Assembly: GCA_964574635.1 (NCBI GenBank)
Contig: CAZNOG010000014.1
Span: 37,770-101,769 of the forward strand
DNA from: CAZNOG01 sp964574635
Lineage (GTDB): Bacteria > Bacteroidota > Bacteroidia > Flavobacteriales_D > Cryomorphaceae
Reading direction: 5' to 3'
DNA length: 64,000 nucleotides
The notes under the pieces: generated by a model
Databases searched by the model: none
The model's input: only the letters and a program-made list of their open reading frames with translations
Told to the model about the DNA's origin: nothing
Program-made: the position numbers and the translations under genes
Shown here: positions 46,255 through 55,380 of the stretch, piece by piece
How the letters are laid out: every line of letters begins with the position of its first letter
Numbering within the stretch: the stretch's first letter is position 1

Positions 46255-49200
46255 TTAGTGTTGCATAATCACTTTGAACGTCTTGCGCTCTCCTTGGATG
46301 GTCACTTCCATGAAGTACGCTCCATTGCCGAGGTTCGACAAATCAAACGTGTGTGATGTCGTGTGAATCGCTTCGTTCATCACCATTTGACCGAGGATGT
46401 TGTAGAAGGTCACGTTCTCGATCAGCTCTTGGGAGCGGAGGTTCAGGGATTGGGTAGTCGGGTTGGGTCCGAAAGCGAAGTCGAACTTGTCGAAATCCGA
46501 TACGGACTCCGGTCCCACTTCCACCGTGTAATCCTCGACTTGACCCCATCCGAGTGCTGCGCACGCGTCGATGGTATTCTCGAAGTAGTTCTTCACGACG
46601 CGCATACGGGTCGTACCGAGAGAAATTCCGGTGGGAACGGTGATCTCGTTGATCAACTGTTGTCCATCGGTACCGGTAGAGTTGATCAACAAACCGATGT
46701 CGTAGCGCTCATCATCGTTGTTGAACTCACCGTCCATATCCCAGTCGAAGAATACCGATACGAAGTTTTCGTAGTTACCTCCGGTGTATCCTTCCACGGT
46801 GATCAAGTACGACTCGCCGGGGGTAACCTCAGCCACCAAATTGGTGAAGTACTCGTGTCCGGGTGCGTTCGTGCTTGCCGTGGTGCTGTTTTCGATTCCG
46901 GCAAACTCTACATACGTGATAGGCTCAACGGTCTCCTCTACCGACACGACACAGTAAATATCCAAGGTCGTAAAGCTATTGGGTCCACTCCACTCGCTTA
47001 CGTCTCCATCTCCACAGATGGCTTGAATATACACGTCGTAAGTCGTCACTTCCGTCAGATCCGTCAAAGTCACGGTAGGCTCGGTAGTGGTGATTTCGAT
47101 TCCTTCGCCTTGGGTGAATCCGGCGGGACCGTATTCAACCAGCCACTCGGAAGCGTCATCCGCCTGAACCCAGGATACCACCATCGACTCGGTCGTGATG
47201 TCGTTTGCGGTCACGTTGTCGGGTGCAAAGCAAGCTTCGATCGGGAAGCACTGACCGGAGATCGAGAACACCAAGTCCAAGTCGCCGGCGGTCCAGTCAT
47301 CGACGTTTTCGTTGTTGAAAACAGCTGAGTTGCCGATGATGTTAGCTGTGGTGCTTTCCCATCCGGCGTTGGTTTCCGGATCGGTTGGATAGGTAATGAT
47401 TTGTACCCAGTAAGTCACTCCGTTACCACCTCCACCGGGGAAGTCGACCGAAGTGGGGAAATCTACAGTGACCTCGTAGAAATCATAGTTGAATTCCGTA
47501 CCGAGGTACGTCTCGGAAGACGTCGTCAAGCCGGCGAAACCGCTGCCGTAAGGCTCACCCGGTGTGCCGTTGTCATCTTCGTAAAACAGGATGTCGTAGC
47601 TGTCGATTCCACCTTGCGTAATCATGTTGAAGGTCATGCTTTGTGCAGTAAACATTTCAACGTTCGGACCGACTTTGAAATCATCGGCGAGCATCTGTCC
47701 ACCGGACTGGTTGAACATGCCGTTCTCGAAGTTGTTGGCCACCTGTTGGTGGGGCGTACAATCCACCCCGGCAAAGTCGCCTTGCTCAACGATTACGGTA
47801 TAGTCCTCGATTTGACCATAACCTATCGTCTCACACGCATTCTGCGCGTACTCTTCCGCGTCAACGTACATTTTGATCACGCGCATACGTGTTGATCCGA
47901 GGACAGCATCGCCGGGAACTTCGATATCACCAACGACTTGGGTGCCGTCTTCACCGGTAGTGCCCACCAAAGTACCGATTTCGTATCGTTCGGTTTCAGG
48001 ATCAAACACGTGGTCTTGGTTCCAGTCGATGAACACTGTATAGGCATTCAAGTAGTTTCCACCGGAATTTCCTTCGATGGTGATGGTGTGGGTGTTACCC
48101 CTTTCGACCGTGGCGAACATATCGAGGAAATACTCATGGGCGGGCGAACCGTCGATGGTCGCGTCCGTTGAGTTCTCCAGCTCTTCCAAGCCGACGAAAG
48201 TAATTGGCTCTACGGACTGTGAAACACTCACGGAACAATAAAAGTCGGCCGAAGTAAATGAAATCGGTCCAACCCACGCGGTTTCTTCGTCCTCGCCACA
48301 TACCGCCTTCACGTAGAGGTCGTAGTCCGTATGGACGTCCAACCCGTCAATGTCCACCATCGGTGCGTATGCGGTGAAAGAAGTTCCTTCGCCGGGAGTA
48401 TAGCCTGGCTCGCCGTATTCAACGATCCAGTACTCAGCGGCGCCATTGGGAGTCCAAGACACATGAGCGCCATCGATTTGGATATCCGAAATCAGCACAT
48501 TCGTGGGGTCGAAACATCCCTCGATGTACGAGCAATCACCGGTGATGGAGAACACTCCGTCAGATTCTCCTACTTCCCATACACCTTCTTCGAGTCTGTA
48601 TGTCGGCGCACCGATCATATTCTGGGTGGTTGTTTCCATGAATACACCCCCATCGGGCTCACCCGGAGCCGCCACGATGTGCAACCAGTATGTCGCATCG
48701 GATCCGCCCGGGGTGAACGTTACAGGCGTGGGCAACTCAATGACCACTTTGTATACTGTAAAGACGTTGAACGCCTCTCCGATCACTTCGATGGAAGAAG
48801 CTTCCAGACCTGTGAACGGGGTGCCGTACTCGGTTCCTACGCTTCCTTCATCGTCGTTGTAGAAGGCCACGTCCAAACTTCCGATACCGGCATCGGCCAT
48901 CATATTCACCGTAATGGTTTGGGCCTCGAAAGACTCCGTACTTCCCGATATCGTAAAGTCGTTGGCGAGAGGACCGAATTGGTCCGTAATGTTGCTTCCA
49001 TTTTCGAATCCATTGCTCACTTGCTGATGAGGTGTACAAGTCGCGGATTGTTCAACGGTCACGGAATAGTCGTGAACTTGACCGTATCCGATTTCTCCAC
49101 ATGCATCAGTGACGAAGGCATTATACTGCTTGGCAACTCGCATTCTGGTGGTTCCGGTCACCGCAGAGAGAGGCACCTCGATATCGCCGATGGCTTGTTG

Positions 49201-50364
49201 ACCGTCTTCACCGGTTGAATTGGTGATGGTACCGATGTCGAAGCGCTCGTCTTCGTTGTTGAATTCACCGTCTTGGTTCCAGTCGATGAAAACGGTAAAC
49301 GCATTCGTCCAATCACCGTCGGTAAACCCTTCCAGGGTAACGGTGTACGTTTCACCATGAGTCAAGAGAGCCTCTTGGTCGAGAAAGTACATCACCGGGT
49401 CGTTGTCTTCGGGGTTTGCCGAGTTGTAGTTGTCGATGTCAGCGATATTCACGTGTGTAATGGGCTCGACGTTGAAAGCCACTACCGGGGTGCAGTAAAA
49501 GTCAGTGGTGCTAAACGAAATAGTCTGCACGTCACTCTCCGTCTCGTCCTCGCAAATGGCGGTGATATGGGCGTCATAAGCGGTAAGCGACTCCAAGTTT
49601 TCAAGGGTCACCGAAGGGGTGGTAACCGTCACTTCGGTGCCTTCGCCTTGGGTGAAGCCCGCCGGACCGTATTCAACGACCCATTCGGTCGCGTCGTAAC
49701 CGGTCCAAGACATATCGGCGGAAGTGGGGCCGACATTGGAGAGCTCAATGTCTTCCGGCGACCAGCATCCCTCAACGTTTTCGCATTCACCCGAAATGGT
49801 GAAGACCAAGTCGTATCCGTTTGAATTGGCGAACCACTCCGTTCCACCCTCCGGAATGTAGTGTGCGACGCTGTTGGTCACGGTTTCGGATTGCGCCTCC
49901 CATCCCGTTTGGTTATTGGGATCTCCGGGGTTTGCGATGATTTGAAGCCAATACACGCTGCCACCGGGAAGTGCGATAGCCGAAGGAAATTCGATGACGT
50001 CTCGGTACATGTTGAAATCGAACGCGTTTCCGATCAATTCCGATTCCGTAGGTGTCAAGGAGGTGAATCCGGCGTCGAAAATTGCGCCGGGCGCACCATT
50101 GTTATCGCTATAAATTACGACGTCATAAGACGCCACGGGTTCCATGGCAAGTGTATTCACCTTCACTTGGGTGGCGTTGAAGTTTACAACATTGGCAGAC
50201 ACGGTAAAGTCATCCGCCAATTGCTGACCACCCGCTTGATTAAAAAGGGCGTTTTCAGGTATATCCAACCCCAATTGTTCATGCGGGGTACATTCCTGCG
50301 AAAACCCGAGTAGAGGAGAGAGCAAAAGGCCCGCTCCCAACAGTACACGGTACATAATATTCAT
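46255..50364 (-). CDS. Giant T9SS-secreted protein with three repeats of beta module, Fn3 and GEVED domain
   Basis: 1369 residues from ATG 50364, which starts a signal peptide (MNIMYRVLLGAGLLLSPLLGFSQ). Three tandem ~430-residue units follow, each starting CTPHxQ and containing a ~150-residue beta module (ADDFTV..., ending YW or VYWLQI), a fibronectin III domain (WVVEYGPAGFTQGEG) and a GEVED domain (TRMRVAKQY...GYGQVHDYSV). The last ~75 residues are a T9SS type A sorting domain (FGPNPT...ENVTFYNILGQMV). Likely a surface adhesin or carbohydrate-binding protein; no catalytic motif seen. Confidence 0.87.
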   Translation of the reverse strand: MNIMYRVLLGAGLLLSPLLGFSQECTPHEQLGLDIPENALFNQAGGQQLADDFTVSANVVNFNATQVKVNTLAMEPVASYDVVIYSDNNGAPGAIFDAGFTSLTPTESELIGNAFDFNMYRDVIEFPSAIALPGGSVYWLQIIANPGDPNNQTGWEAQSETVTNSVAHYIPEGGTEWFANSNGYDLVFTISGECENVEGCWSPEDIELSNVGPTSADMSWTGYDATEWVVEYGPAGFTQGEGTEVTVTTPSVTLENLESLTAYDAHITAICEDETESDVQTISFSTTDFYCTPVVAFNVEPITHVNIADIDNYNSANPEDNDPVMYFLDQEALLTHGETYTVTLEGFTDGDWTNAFTVFIDWNQDGEFNNEDERFDIGTITNSTGEDGQQAIGDIEVPLSAVTGTTRMRVAKQYNAFVTDACGEIGYGQVHDYSVTVEQSATCTPHQQVSNGFENGSNITDQFGPLANDFTISGSTESFEAQTITVNMMADAGIGSLDVAFYNDDEGSVGTEYGTPFTGLEASSIEVIGEAFNVFTVYKVVIELPTPVTFTPGGSDATYWLHIVAAPGEPDGGVFMETTTQNMIGAPTYRLEEGVWEVGESDGVFSITGDCSYIEGCFDPTNVLISDIQIDGAHVSWTPNGAAEYWIVEYGEPGYTPGEGTSFTAYAPMVDIDGLDVHTDYDLYVKAVCGEDEETAWVGPISFTSADFYCSVSVSQSVEPITFVGLEELENSTDATIDGSPAHEYFLDMFATVERGNTHTITIEGNSGGNYLNAYTVFIDWNQDHVFDPETERYEIGTLVGTTGEDGTQVVGDIEVPGDAVLGSTRMRVIKMYVDAEEYAQNACETIGYGQIEDYTVIVEQGDFAGVDCTPHQQVANNFENGMFNQSGGQMLADDFKVGPNVEMFTAQSMTFNMITQGGIDSYDILFYEDDNGTPGEPYGSGFAGLTTSSETYLGTEFNYDFYEVTVDFPTSVDFPGGGGNGVTYWVQIITYPTDPETNAGWESTTANIIGNSAVFNNENVDDWTAGDLDLVFSISGQCFPIEACFAPDNVTANDITTESMVVSWVQADDASEWLVEYGPAGFTQGEGIEITTTEPTVTLTDLTEVTTYDVYIQAICGDGDVSEWSGPNSFTTLDIYCVVSVEETVEPITYVEFAGIENSTTASTNAPGHEYFTNLVAEVTPGESYLITVEGYTGGNYENFVSVFFDWDMDGEFNNDDERYDIGLLINSTGTDGQQLINEITVPTGISLGTTRMRVVKNYFENTIDACAALGWGQVEDYTVEVGPESVSDFDKFDFAFGPNPTTQSLNLRSQELIENVTFYNILGQMVMNEAIHTTSHTFDLSNLGNGAYFMEVTIQGERKTFKVIMQH

Positions 50365-50392
50365 AGTGTGTCGTTTAAAAGGTTTGAACCCC

Positions 50393-50423
50393 CAAAGGTA
50401 GGGGTTTATGTTGCGGAGCCCAA
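50393..50423 (-). promoter_or_regulatory. Bacteroidota-type promoter for the large T9SS gene
   Basis: On the minus strand: TTG (50423-50421), 20-base spacer, TACCTTTG (50400-50393), ~28 bases upstream of the ATG. Confidence 0.72.
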
Positions 50424-50678
50424 GTCCGGGCCGGGGCGACTTTTTCACAAACGTTTTGTAACATCCCCTAATTCCGGAGCGACACACACCCCACCCCCGA
50501 CCACACAACTTTGTAAATAAGTGACCTAAAAGCGGAAAGAAGATTGCGTATAGCCATTCATTAACATCCATTAGGAATCCTATAATCCCTCCTCTCTCAC
50601 CCCGAAGAAGTATTCCAATGAGGAACCAAAACCACGGAGTTGCACTTTTCGAAAAACGGAGCTCACGGCCTAATTTCG

Positions 50679-50686
50679 TACCTTTG
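50679..50686 (+). promoter_or_regulatory. -7 promoter element for HPPD gene
   Basis: TACCTTTG, 39 bases upstream of the ATG. No TTG at the standard -33 spacing. Confidence 0.55.
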
Positions 50687-50725
50687 GGCGTTTCTAAGGA
50701 ATTGTAAAATCATTAAACCGGAATA

Positions 50726-51868
50726 ATGGAATCAACTGCACACGAACCATTGAACCTGAAGAAGATCGTGCCCGACGCGGAAGACTTTCTGCCCATCAAC
50801 GGGACCGACTATGTGGAATTCTATGTGGGAAACGCCAAACAGGCCGCACACTACTATAAAACGGCTTTCGGATTTCAATCCGTAGCATACGCGGGCTTGG
50901 AAACGGGGCTGAAAGACCGGGCGAGTTACATGATTCAGCAGGACAAAATCCGTCTCGTCCTCACCTCCCCCCTCACGTCGGATGGCCCCATCAGCGAGCA
51001 CATCAAAAAACACGGCGACGGCGTGAAAGTGATCGCCCTCTGGGTGGAAGACGCCACCAAAGCGTGGGAGGAAACCACCAAGCGAGGAGCGAAGAGCTTT
51101 ATGGAACCCACGGAAGAATCCGACGAAAACGGTCGCGTAATCCGCTCGGGAATCCACACCTACGGCGAGACGGTTCACATCTTCGTAGAGCGAAAAAATT
51201 ACAACGGCGTTTTCCTCCCCGGTTTCAAAACTTGGGAAAGTGAGTACAACCCCGAACCCACCGGTTTGAAGTACATCGACCACATGGTCGGAAACGTGGA
51301 CTGGGGCAAAATGAACGAATGGGTGGAATTCTACGCCCGCGTGATGGGATTCGCACAACTGCTGTCCTTCGACGACAATGACATCAGCACCGATTACACC
51401 GCGCTGATGAGCAAGGTCATGAGCAACGGAAACGGACGGATCAAATTTCCGATCAACGAGCCGGCCGAGGGCAAAAAGAAATCCCAAATCGAAGAGTTCA
51501 TCGACTTTTACAATGGGCCGGGCGTACAGCACATCGCCGTGGCCACCGACGACATCGTTCAAACGGTGCGCATGCTCCGCTCCCGGGGAGTGGAATTCCT
51601 CCGCGTACCGTCCAATTACTACGACACGGTTTTCGACCGCGTAGGAGAAATCGACGAGGACATCGAACCGTTGAAAGAACTCGGAATCTTGATCGACCGG
51701 GACGACGAGGGCTACCTGCTTCAGCTCTTCACCAAACCGGTTCAAGACCGACCCACGGTGTTCTTCGAAATCATCCAGCGCAAGGGCGCCCAAAGCTTTG
51801 GTAAAGGAAACTTCAAAGCCCTTTTCGAAGCGATCGAAAGAGAACAAGAAGCGCGGGGCACGCTGTAA
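50726..51868 (+). CDS. hpd: 4-hydroxyphenylpyruvate dioxygenase
   Basis: 380 residues. Non-haem iron VOC-fold enzyme converting 4-hydroxyphenylpyruvate to homogentisate. N-terminal VOC half (DYVEFYVGNAKQAAHYY), catalytic half with iron ligands in YIDHMVGNV, VQHIAVATDDI and the Glu of TVFFEIIQR. Works with homogentisate dioxygenase encoded at 44750-45907 in tyrosine catabolism. Confidence 0.95.
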   Translation: MESTAHEPLNLKKIVPDAEDFLPINGTDYVEFYVGNAKQAAHYYKTAFGFQSVAYAGLETGLKDRASYMIQQDKIRLVLTSPLTSDGPISEHIKKHGDGVKVIALWVEDATKAWEETTKRGAKSFMEPTEESDENGRVIRSGIHTYGETVHIFVERKNYNGVFLPGFKTWESEYNPEPTGLKYIDHMVGNVDWGKMNEWVEFYARVMGFAQLLSFDDNDISTDYTALMSKVMSNGNGRIKFPINEPAEGKKKSQIEEFIDFYNGPGVQHIAVATDDIVQTVRMLRSRGVEFLRVPSNYYDTVFDRVGEIDEDIEPLKELGILIDRDDEGYLLQLFTKPVQDRPTVFFEIIQRKGAQSFGKGNFKALFEAIEREQEARGTL

Positions 51869-51919
51869 ATCCAGCCCGAAATGGTATCGGCGCGAACGGC
51901 GTCAACGAGCAAAAAACAC

Positions 51920-52396
51920 ATGGTGAAAACAGTTCTCACATGTATGTTCCTCTGCTTGTGGATTGCTGTGGCCGACGCCCAAAACATCCAAAGGGAAACC
52001 GGCATCCGATTGGGATGGGGAGGTGGCGTTTCACACAAAACCTCCCATCCCGGCGGATGGATGTGGGAAGGATTCGCCGGCGCCAGATTCGGGGGTGTCA
52101 GCCTCGGCCTGATCTTGGGCCGGGAATCGCCACTCGGGGAGACGGGAATAAAAGGTGAATGGGGAGGCGGACTGAGGTTGGGCCTCCACGATCGCTACAA
52201 CCACATCGGCGAATCGCACGCAAACAAACCAGTGTACCTCAATCCGGGCATCATCCTATCCGCCGGATTGACCTACGAACTAAAAAGACTTCCTTTTAAT
52301 TTGGGAGTGAGTTACCTCCCTTCATTCGTGTTCTATTCTGAAAGGGTTTTCGAAGGGGAAAACATCCACCTCGTCATGAGGTATCGGTGGGATTAA
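51920..52396 (+). CDS. Small outer-membrane beta-barrel-like protein, unknown function
   Basis: 158 residues from ATG 51920, which begins a signal peptide (VKTVLTCMFLCLWIAVADA). The mature part has Gly-rich alternating strands (IRLGWGGGVSHK, WEGFAGARFGGVSLG, GEWGGGLRLGLHD, GVSYLPSFVFY) that fit an 8-stranded barrel. It starts ~50 bases after hpd. The stop codon overlaps the stop of convergent aspS by 3 bases. No family recognised. Confidence 0.65.
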   Translation: MVKTVLTCMFLCLWIAVADAQNIQRETGIRLGWGGGVSHKTSHPGGWMWEGFAGARFGGVSLGLILGRESPLGETGIKGEWGGGLRLGLHDRYNHIGESHANKPVYLNPGIILSAGLTYELKRLPFNLGVSYLPSFVFYSERVFEGENIHLVMRYRWD

Positions 52397-54165
52397 CCCT
52401 CCCCGGATGGCTCCTCGTCCGATTCCCTCAAGGCGAGTCCCAACTCCTGCATCTGCTCGGTAGAAAGTGGCGCCGGCGCATCGAGCATGACGTCGCGTCC
52501 GGCGTTGTTCTTCGGAAAAGCGATGAAATCGCGGATGGAATCCGACCCACCCATGACGGCGCAAAGTCGGTCCAATCCGAAGGCGATGCCGCCGTGAGGC
52601 GGTGCACCGTATTCGAACGCGTCGAGCAAGAATCCGAATTGATCGTGCGCCTCTTCGGCGGTGAAGCCGAGCAGTGAGAACACTCGGTTTTGCAGTTCCC
52701 GACGATGAATCCGTATCGATCCACCGCCGATTTCCGAACCGTTGATCACCAAGTCGTAGGCGTTGGCCCGCACGCTTCCGGGATCCGAATCCAGACGCTC
52801 CTCGTCTTCGGCGACGGGGGAAGTGAAGGGATGGTGCATGGCTTGGTGGCGCTTCAGCTCTTCGTCCCATTCAAACATGGGGAAGTCGACCACCCAGAGG
52901 GGTGAAAAAGTACCTTGGGCTCTCAAGCCGAGCAGATCGGCCATGTGCAAACGAAGTTCGCCGATTTGTTTGCGGGTACTCGTCAAATCGCCGCTCAGCA
53001 CCAAGAGCAAATCGCCGGGTTCGGCACCGCAAGCCCCACACCATTCTTCCAATTGCTCGGGCGAGAAAAATTTGTCGACCGACGATTTGAGATCGCCTTT
53101 TCCATTGTATTTGACGTAAACCAAACCTTTGGCGCCGATCTGTGGGCGTTTCACCCAATCGGTGAGGCCGTCGAGTTGTTTTCTGCTGTAATCGGCCGCG
53201 CCTTTTACGGCGATGGCAAGCACGCACTCGGCTCCGTCGAAGACTTGAAATCCCTTTCCCTTGGCGTGCTCCCCGATGTCGTGGATCTCCATGGCGAATC
53301 GGGTGTCGGGCTTGTCGCTGCCGTACTTGGCCATGGCCGTTTCGTAGCACATGCGCGGAAAATCGGGGAGCTCGACTTGTATCACCTCTCGGAAGATGTA
53401 CTTGATCATTCCTTCGAAAACTTCCAGCACGTCGTCTTTCTCCACGAAGGCCATTTCGCAGTCGATCTGGGTGAATTCCGGTTGGCGGTCGGCGCGGAGG
53501 TCTTCGTCGCGGAAGCATTTGACGATCTGGAAATACCGGTCGTAACCACCCACCATCAGCAATTGCTTGAGCGTTTGCGGTGACTGGGGAAGGGCGTAAA
53601 ATTCCCCGGGGTGCATCGATCCCGGTACCACGAAATCGCGCGCACCTTCGGGCGTGGACTTGATGAGGTAGGGAGTCTCTATCTCCAGGAAATTCAGCCC
53701 GTCGAGGAATTTTCTGGCGTGCCACGCCGTTTTGTGCCGGAGTGTAAGGTTTCGGAGCAAAGGTCCACGGCGAAGATCGAGGTATCGGTATCTCATCCGC
53801 AATTCGTCTCCTCCGTCGGTGGCGTCTTCGATGGTGAAGGGTGGCGTTTTGGAAGGGTTGAGCACTTCCAGATCGGTCGCCTCGATTTCGATTTCGCCGG
53901 TGGGGATGCCGTGGTTTTTGTTGGATCTTTCGCGCGCGACTCCACTGATCTTCACCACCGTTTCTCTCCCGAGATCCCTCGCCTTCTCGCAGAGTCCCGG
54001 CTGCACGTCCATATCGAATACGATTTGTGTGATGCCGTATCTGTCGCGGAGGTCGATAAAGGTCAAACCGCCCAAGTCGCGGGAGCGGCGCACCCACCCG
54101 GAGAGGACAACCGATTTGCCTGTGTCCGTCAGACGTAATTCGCCGCAATGATGTGTTCTGTGCAT
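52393..54165 (-). CDS. aspS: Aspartate--tRNA ligase
   Basis: 590 residues, typical bacterial length. N-terminal OB anticodon-binding domain (about 1-105, VLSGWVRRSRDLGGLTFIDLRDR), class II core with motif 2 (FRDEDLRADRQPEFTQID), a bacterial GAD insertion and motif 3 (GIAFGLDRLCAVM). Charges tRNA-Asp. Starts 29 bases downstream of a clear -7 element. Confidence 0.96.
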   Translation of the reverse strand: MHRTHHCGELRLTDTGKSVVLSGWVRRSRDLGGLTFIDLRDRYGITQIVFDMDVQPGLCEKARDLGRETVVKISGVARERSNKNHGIPTGEIEIEATDLEVLNPSKTPPFTIEDATDGGDELRMRYRYLDLRRGPLLRNLTLRHKTAWHARKFLDGLNFLEIETPYLIKSTPEGARDFVVPGSMHPGEFYALPQSPQTLKQLLMVGGYDRYFQIVKCFRDEDLRADRQPEFTQIDCEMAFVEKDDVLEVFEGMIKYIFREVIQVELPDFPRMCYETAMAKYGSDKPDTRFAMEIHDIGEHAKGKGFQVFDGAECVLAIAVKGAADYSRKQLDGLTDWVKRPQIGAKGLVYVKYNGKGDLKSSVDKFFSPEQLEEWCGACGAEPGDLLLVLSGDLTSTRKQIGELRLHMADLLGLRAQGTFSPLWVVDFPMFEWDEELKRHQAMHHPFTSPVAEDEERLDSDPGSVRANAYDLVINGSEIGGGSIRIHRRELQNRVFSLLGFTAEEAHDQFGFLLDAFEYGAPPHGGIAFGLDRLCAVMGGSDSIRDFIAFPKNNAGRDVMLDAPAPLSTEQMQELGLALRESDEEPSGEG

Positions 54166-54193
54166 GAAAGAGGTAATTGCTGATTTCGGAGGG

Positions 54194-54201
54194 CAAAGGT
54201 A
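54194..54201 (-). promoter_or_regulatory. -7 promoter element for aspS
   Basis: TACCTTTG on the minus strand, ~29 bases upstream of the ATG. Confidence 0.55.
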
Positions 54202-54246
54202 TCATTTTGGACGGTCGTCGAATGCAGGCGGCGGTGTGAATCGTAC

Positions 54247-54254
54247 TAACTTTG
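54247..54254 (+). promoter_or_regulatory. -7 promoter element for tadA
   Basis: TAACTTTG ends only 4 bases before the tadA ATG, so the transcript would have little or no leader. Confidence 0.5.
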
Positions 54255-54258
54255 CGGC

Positions 54259-54705
54259 ATGGATTCAACTCAAACGGCCGACGAGCATTTCATGAAGCGG
54301 GCGCTGATCGAAGCGGAAACGGCGTACGATTCCGAGGAAATACCCGTAGGGGCGGTGGTGGTTTGCGAAGGGCGCGTCATTGCCAGGTCGCACAACTTGA
54401 CCGAAAGACTCAACGACGTAACCGCGCACGCCGAAATGCAGGCCATTACGGCTGCGGCCGATTACCTCGGGGGAAAATTCCTGAACGGGTGCACCATGTA
54501 CGTCACCCTCGAACCGTGCGCCATGTGTGCCGGCGCGATCGGTTGGGCGCGCGTGGGACGATTGGTGTACGGAGCGTCGGACCCCAAGAAGGGATTCACC
54601 ACCTTTTCCACCAAGTTGCTCCACCCTTCCACGGAGGTGGTTACGGGCGTGATGGCGGAGGAGAGCACGGAATTGCTTCAACGCTTTTTTCGCGAAAGGC
54701 GGTGA
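54259..54705 (+). CDS. tadA: tRNA-specific adenosine deaminase TadA
   Basis: 148 residues. Deaminates adenosine 34 of tRNA-Arg(ACG) to inosine. Zinc-binding and catalytic motifs HAE (His57-Ala-Glu59) and PCAMC (Cys87, Cys90) are intact. Divergent from aspS; convergent with trpG/pabA. Confidence 0.93.
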   Translation: MDSTQTADEHFMKRALIEAETAYDSEEIPVGAVVVCEGRVIARSHNLTERLNDVTAHAEMQAITAAADYLGGKFLNGCTMYVTLEPCAMCAGAIGWARVGRLVYGASDPKKGFTTFSTKLLHPSTEVVTGVMAEESTELLQRFFRERR

Positions 54706-54780
54706 GGCAACGGGGTTGAGCGGTAAGGCTACCCCCATAAAGAAAAACGGAATGTATGCGGGAAACCTCCGTGCTGATTA

Positions 54781-54805
54781 CCCACCCACAAAAACCCAAA
54801 ACACC
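54781..54805 (+). repeat. Dispersed ACCCACAAAAACCC motif, copy 8
   Basis: CCCACCCACAAAAACCCAAA, then ACACC. It lies between convergent tadA and trpG/pabA, ending 3 bases before the trpG/pabA stop. Confidence 0.75.
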
Positions 54806-54807
54806 CC

Positions 54808-55374
54808 TCACGCCTCCAGGAAATTGCGCAAAATGGTCGCACCGTCGGGAGTGAGTACGCTCTCCGGGTGAAATTGCACGCCGAATACGGGAAGGCGGGC
54901 GTGGCTCATGGCCATGATGCCGCCTTCGGAATCGCGGGCGTCGATGATCCAGTCGTCGGTGCCGGTGCTCCGCACCATCCACGAGTGGTACCGCCCCACG
55001 TGTAGGGTGGAATTGAGACCGCGAAAGAGGGCGGCGCGGGGATTGACGGTGACGGGGTGGGAAACGCCGTGGTGCACGGTTTTGCAGTTGAGCAATTCGC
55101 CGCCGGTGGCCAAGGCGAGCGCCTGGTGTCCGAGGCACACTCCGAGGGTTTTTTTGCCCGTGTCGAGCGCCCGGCGGATGAGAGGCATCAAGGCCCGGTG
55201 CTCTCGGGGCAGGCCCGGACCGGGGGAAAACAAGACGTAGGGTGCGGCGTCGAATCGGTCGGTCCCGACTTCTTCGGGGCGCAAGACCTCCACCTCCGAG
55301 TCGGAGATGGCCTCGAGCATGTGCACCAAATTGAACGTAAAAGAGTCGAAATTATCGACGACCAGCGGGCGCAT
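54808..55374 (-). CDS. Anthranilate/aminodeoxychorismate synthase glutaminase (TrpG/PabA type)
   Basis: 188 residues. Class I glutamine amidotransferase with nucleophile Cys80 (GVCLGHQ) and His169/Glu171 (QFHPES), and the NFDSFTFNLVHML start typical of TrpG/PabA. It delivers ammonia to a chorismate-using partner, which is not in this window, so tryptophan and folate roles cannot be separated. It begins 6 bases after frr on the same strand, so it is likely in the pyrH-frr transcript. Confidence 0.87.
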   Translation of the reverse strand: MRPLVVDNFDSFTFNLVHMLEAISDSEVEVLRPEEVGTDRFDAAPYVLFSPGPGLPREHRALMPLIRRALDTGKKTLGVCLGHQALALATGGELLNCKTVHHGVSHPVTVNPRAALFRGLNSTLHVGRYHSWMVRSTGTDDWIIDARDSEGGIMAMSHARLPVFGVQFHPESVLTPDGATILRNFLEA

Positions 55375-55380
55375 ACGCCA

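Larger units (their letters stand above)
50365..50725. other. Divergent intergenic region between T9SS gene and hpd
   Basis: About 360 bases without a gene. It carries the leftward promoter at 50393-50423 and a rightward -7 element at 50679-50686. Confidence 0.6.

Noticed and set aside
616..54805. The G-rich strand of the dispersed motif as a stable four-tract G-quadruplex
   Set aside because: Most copies show only two or three GGG runs plus GG, so a standard four-tract quadruplex is not supported by sequence alone.
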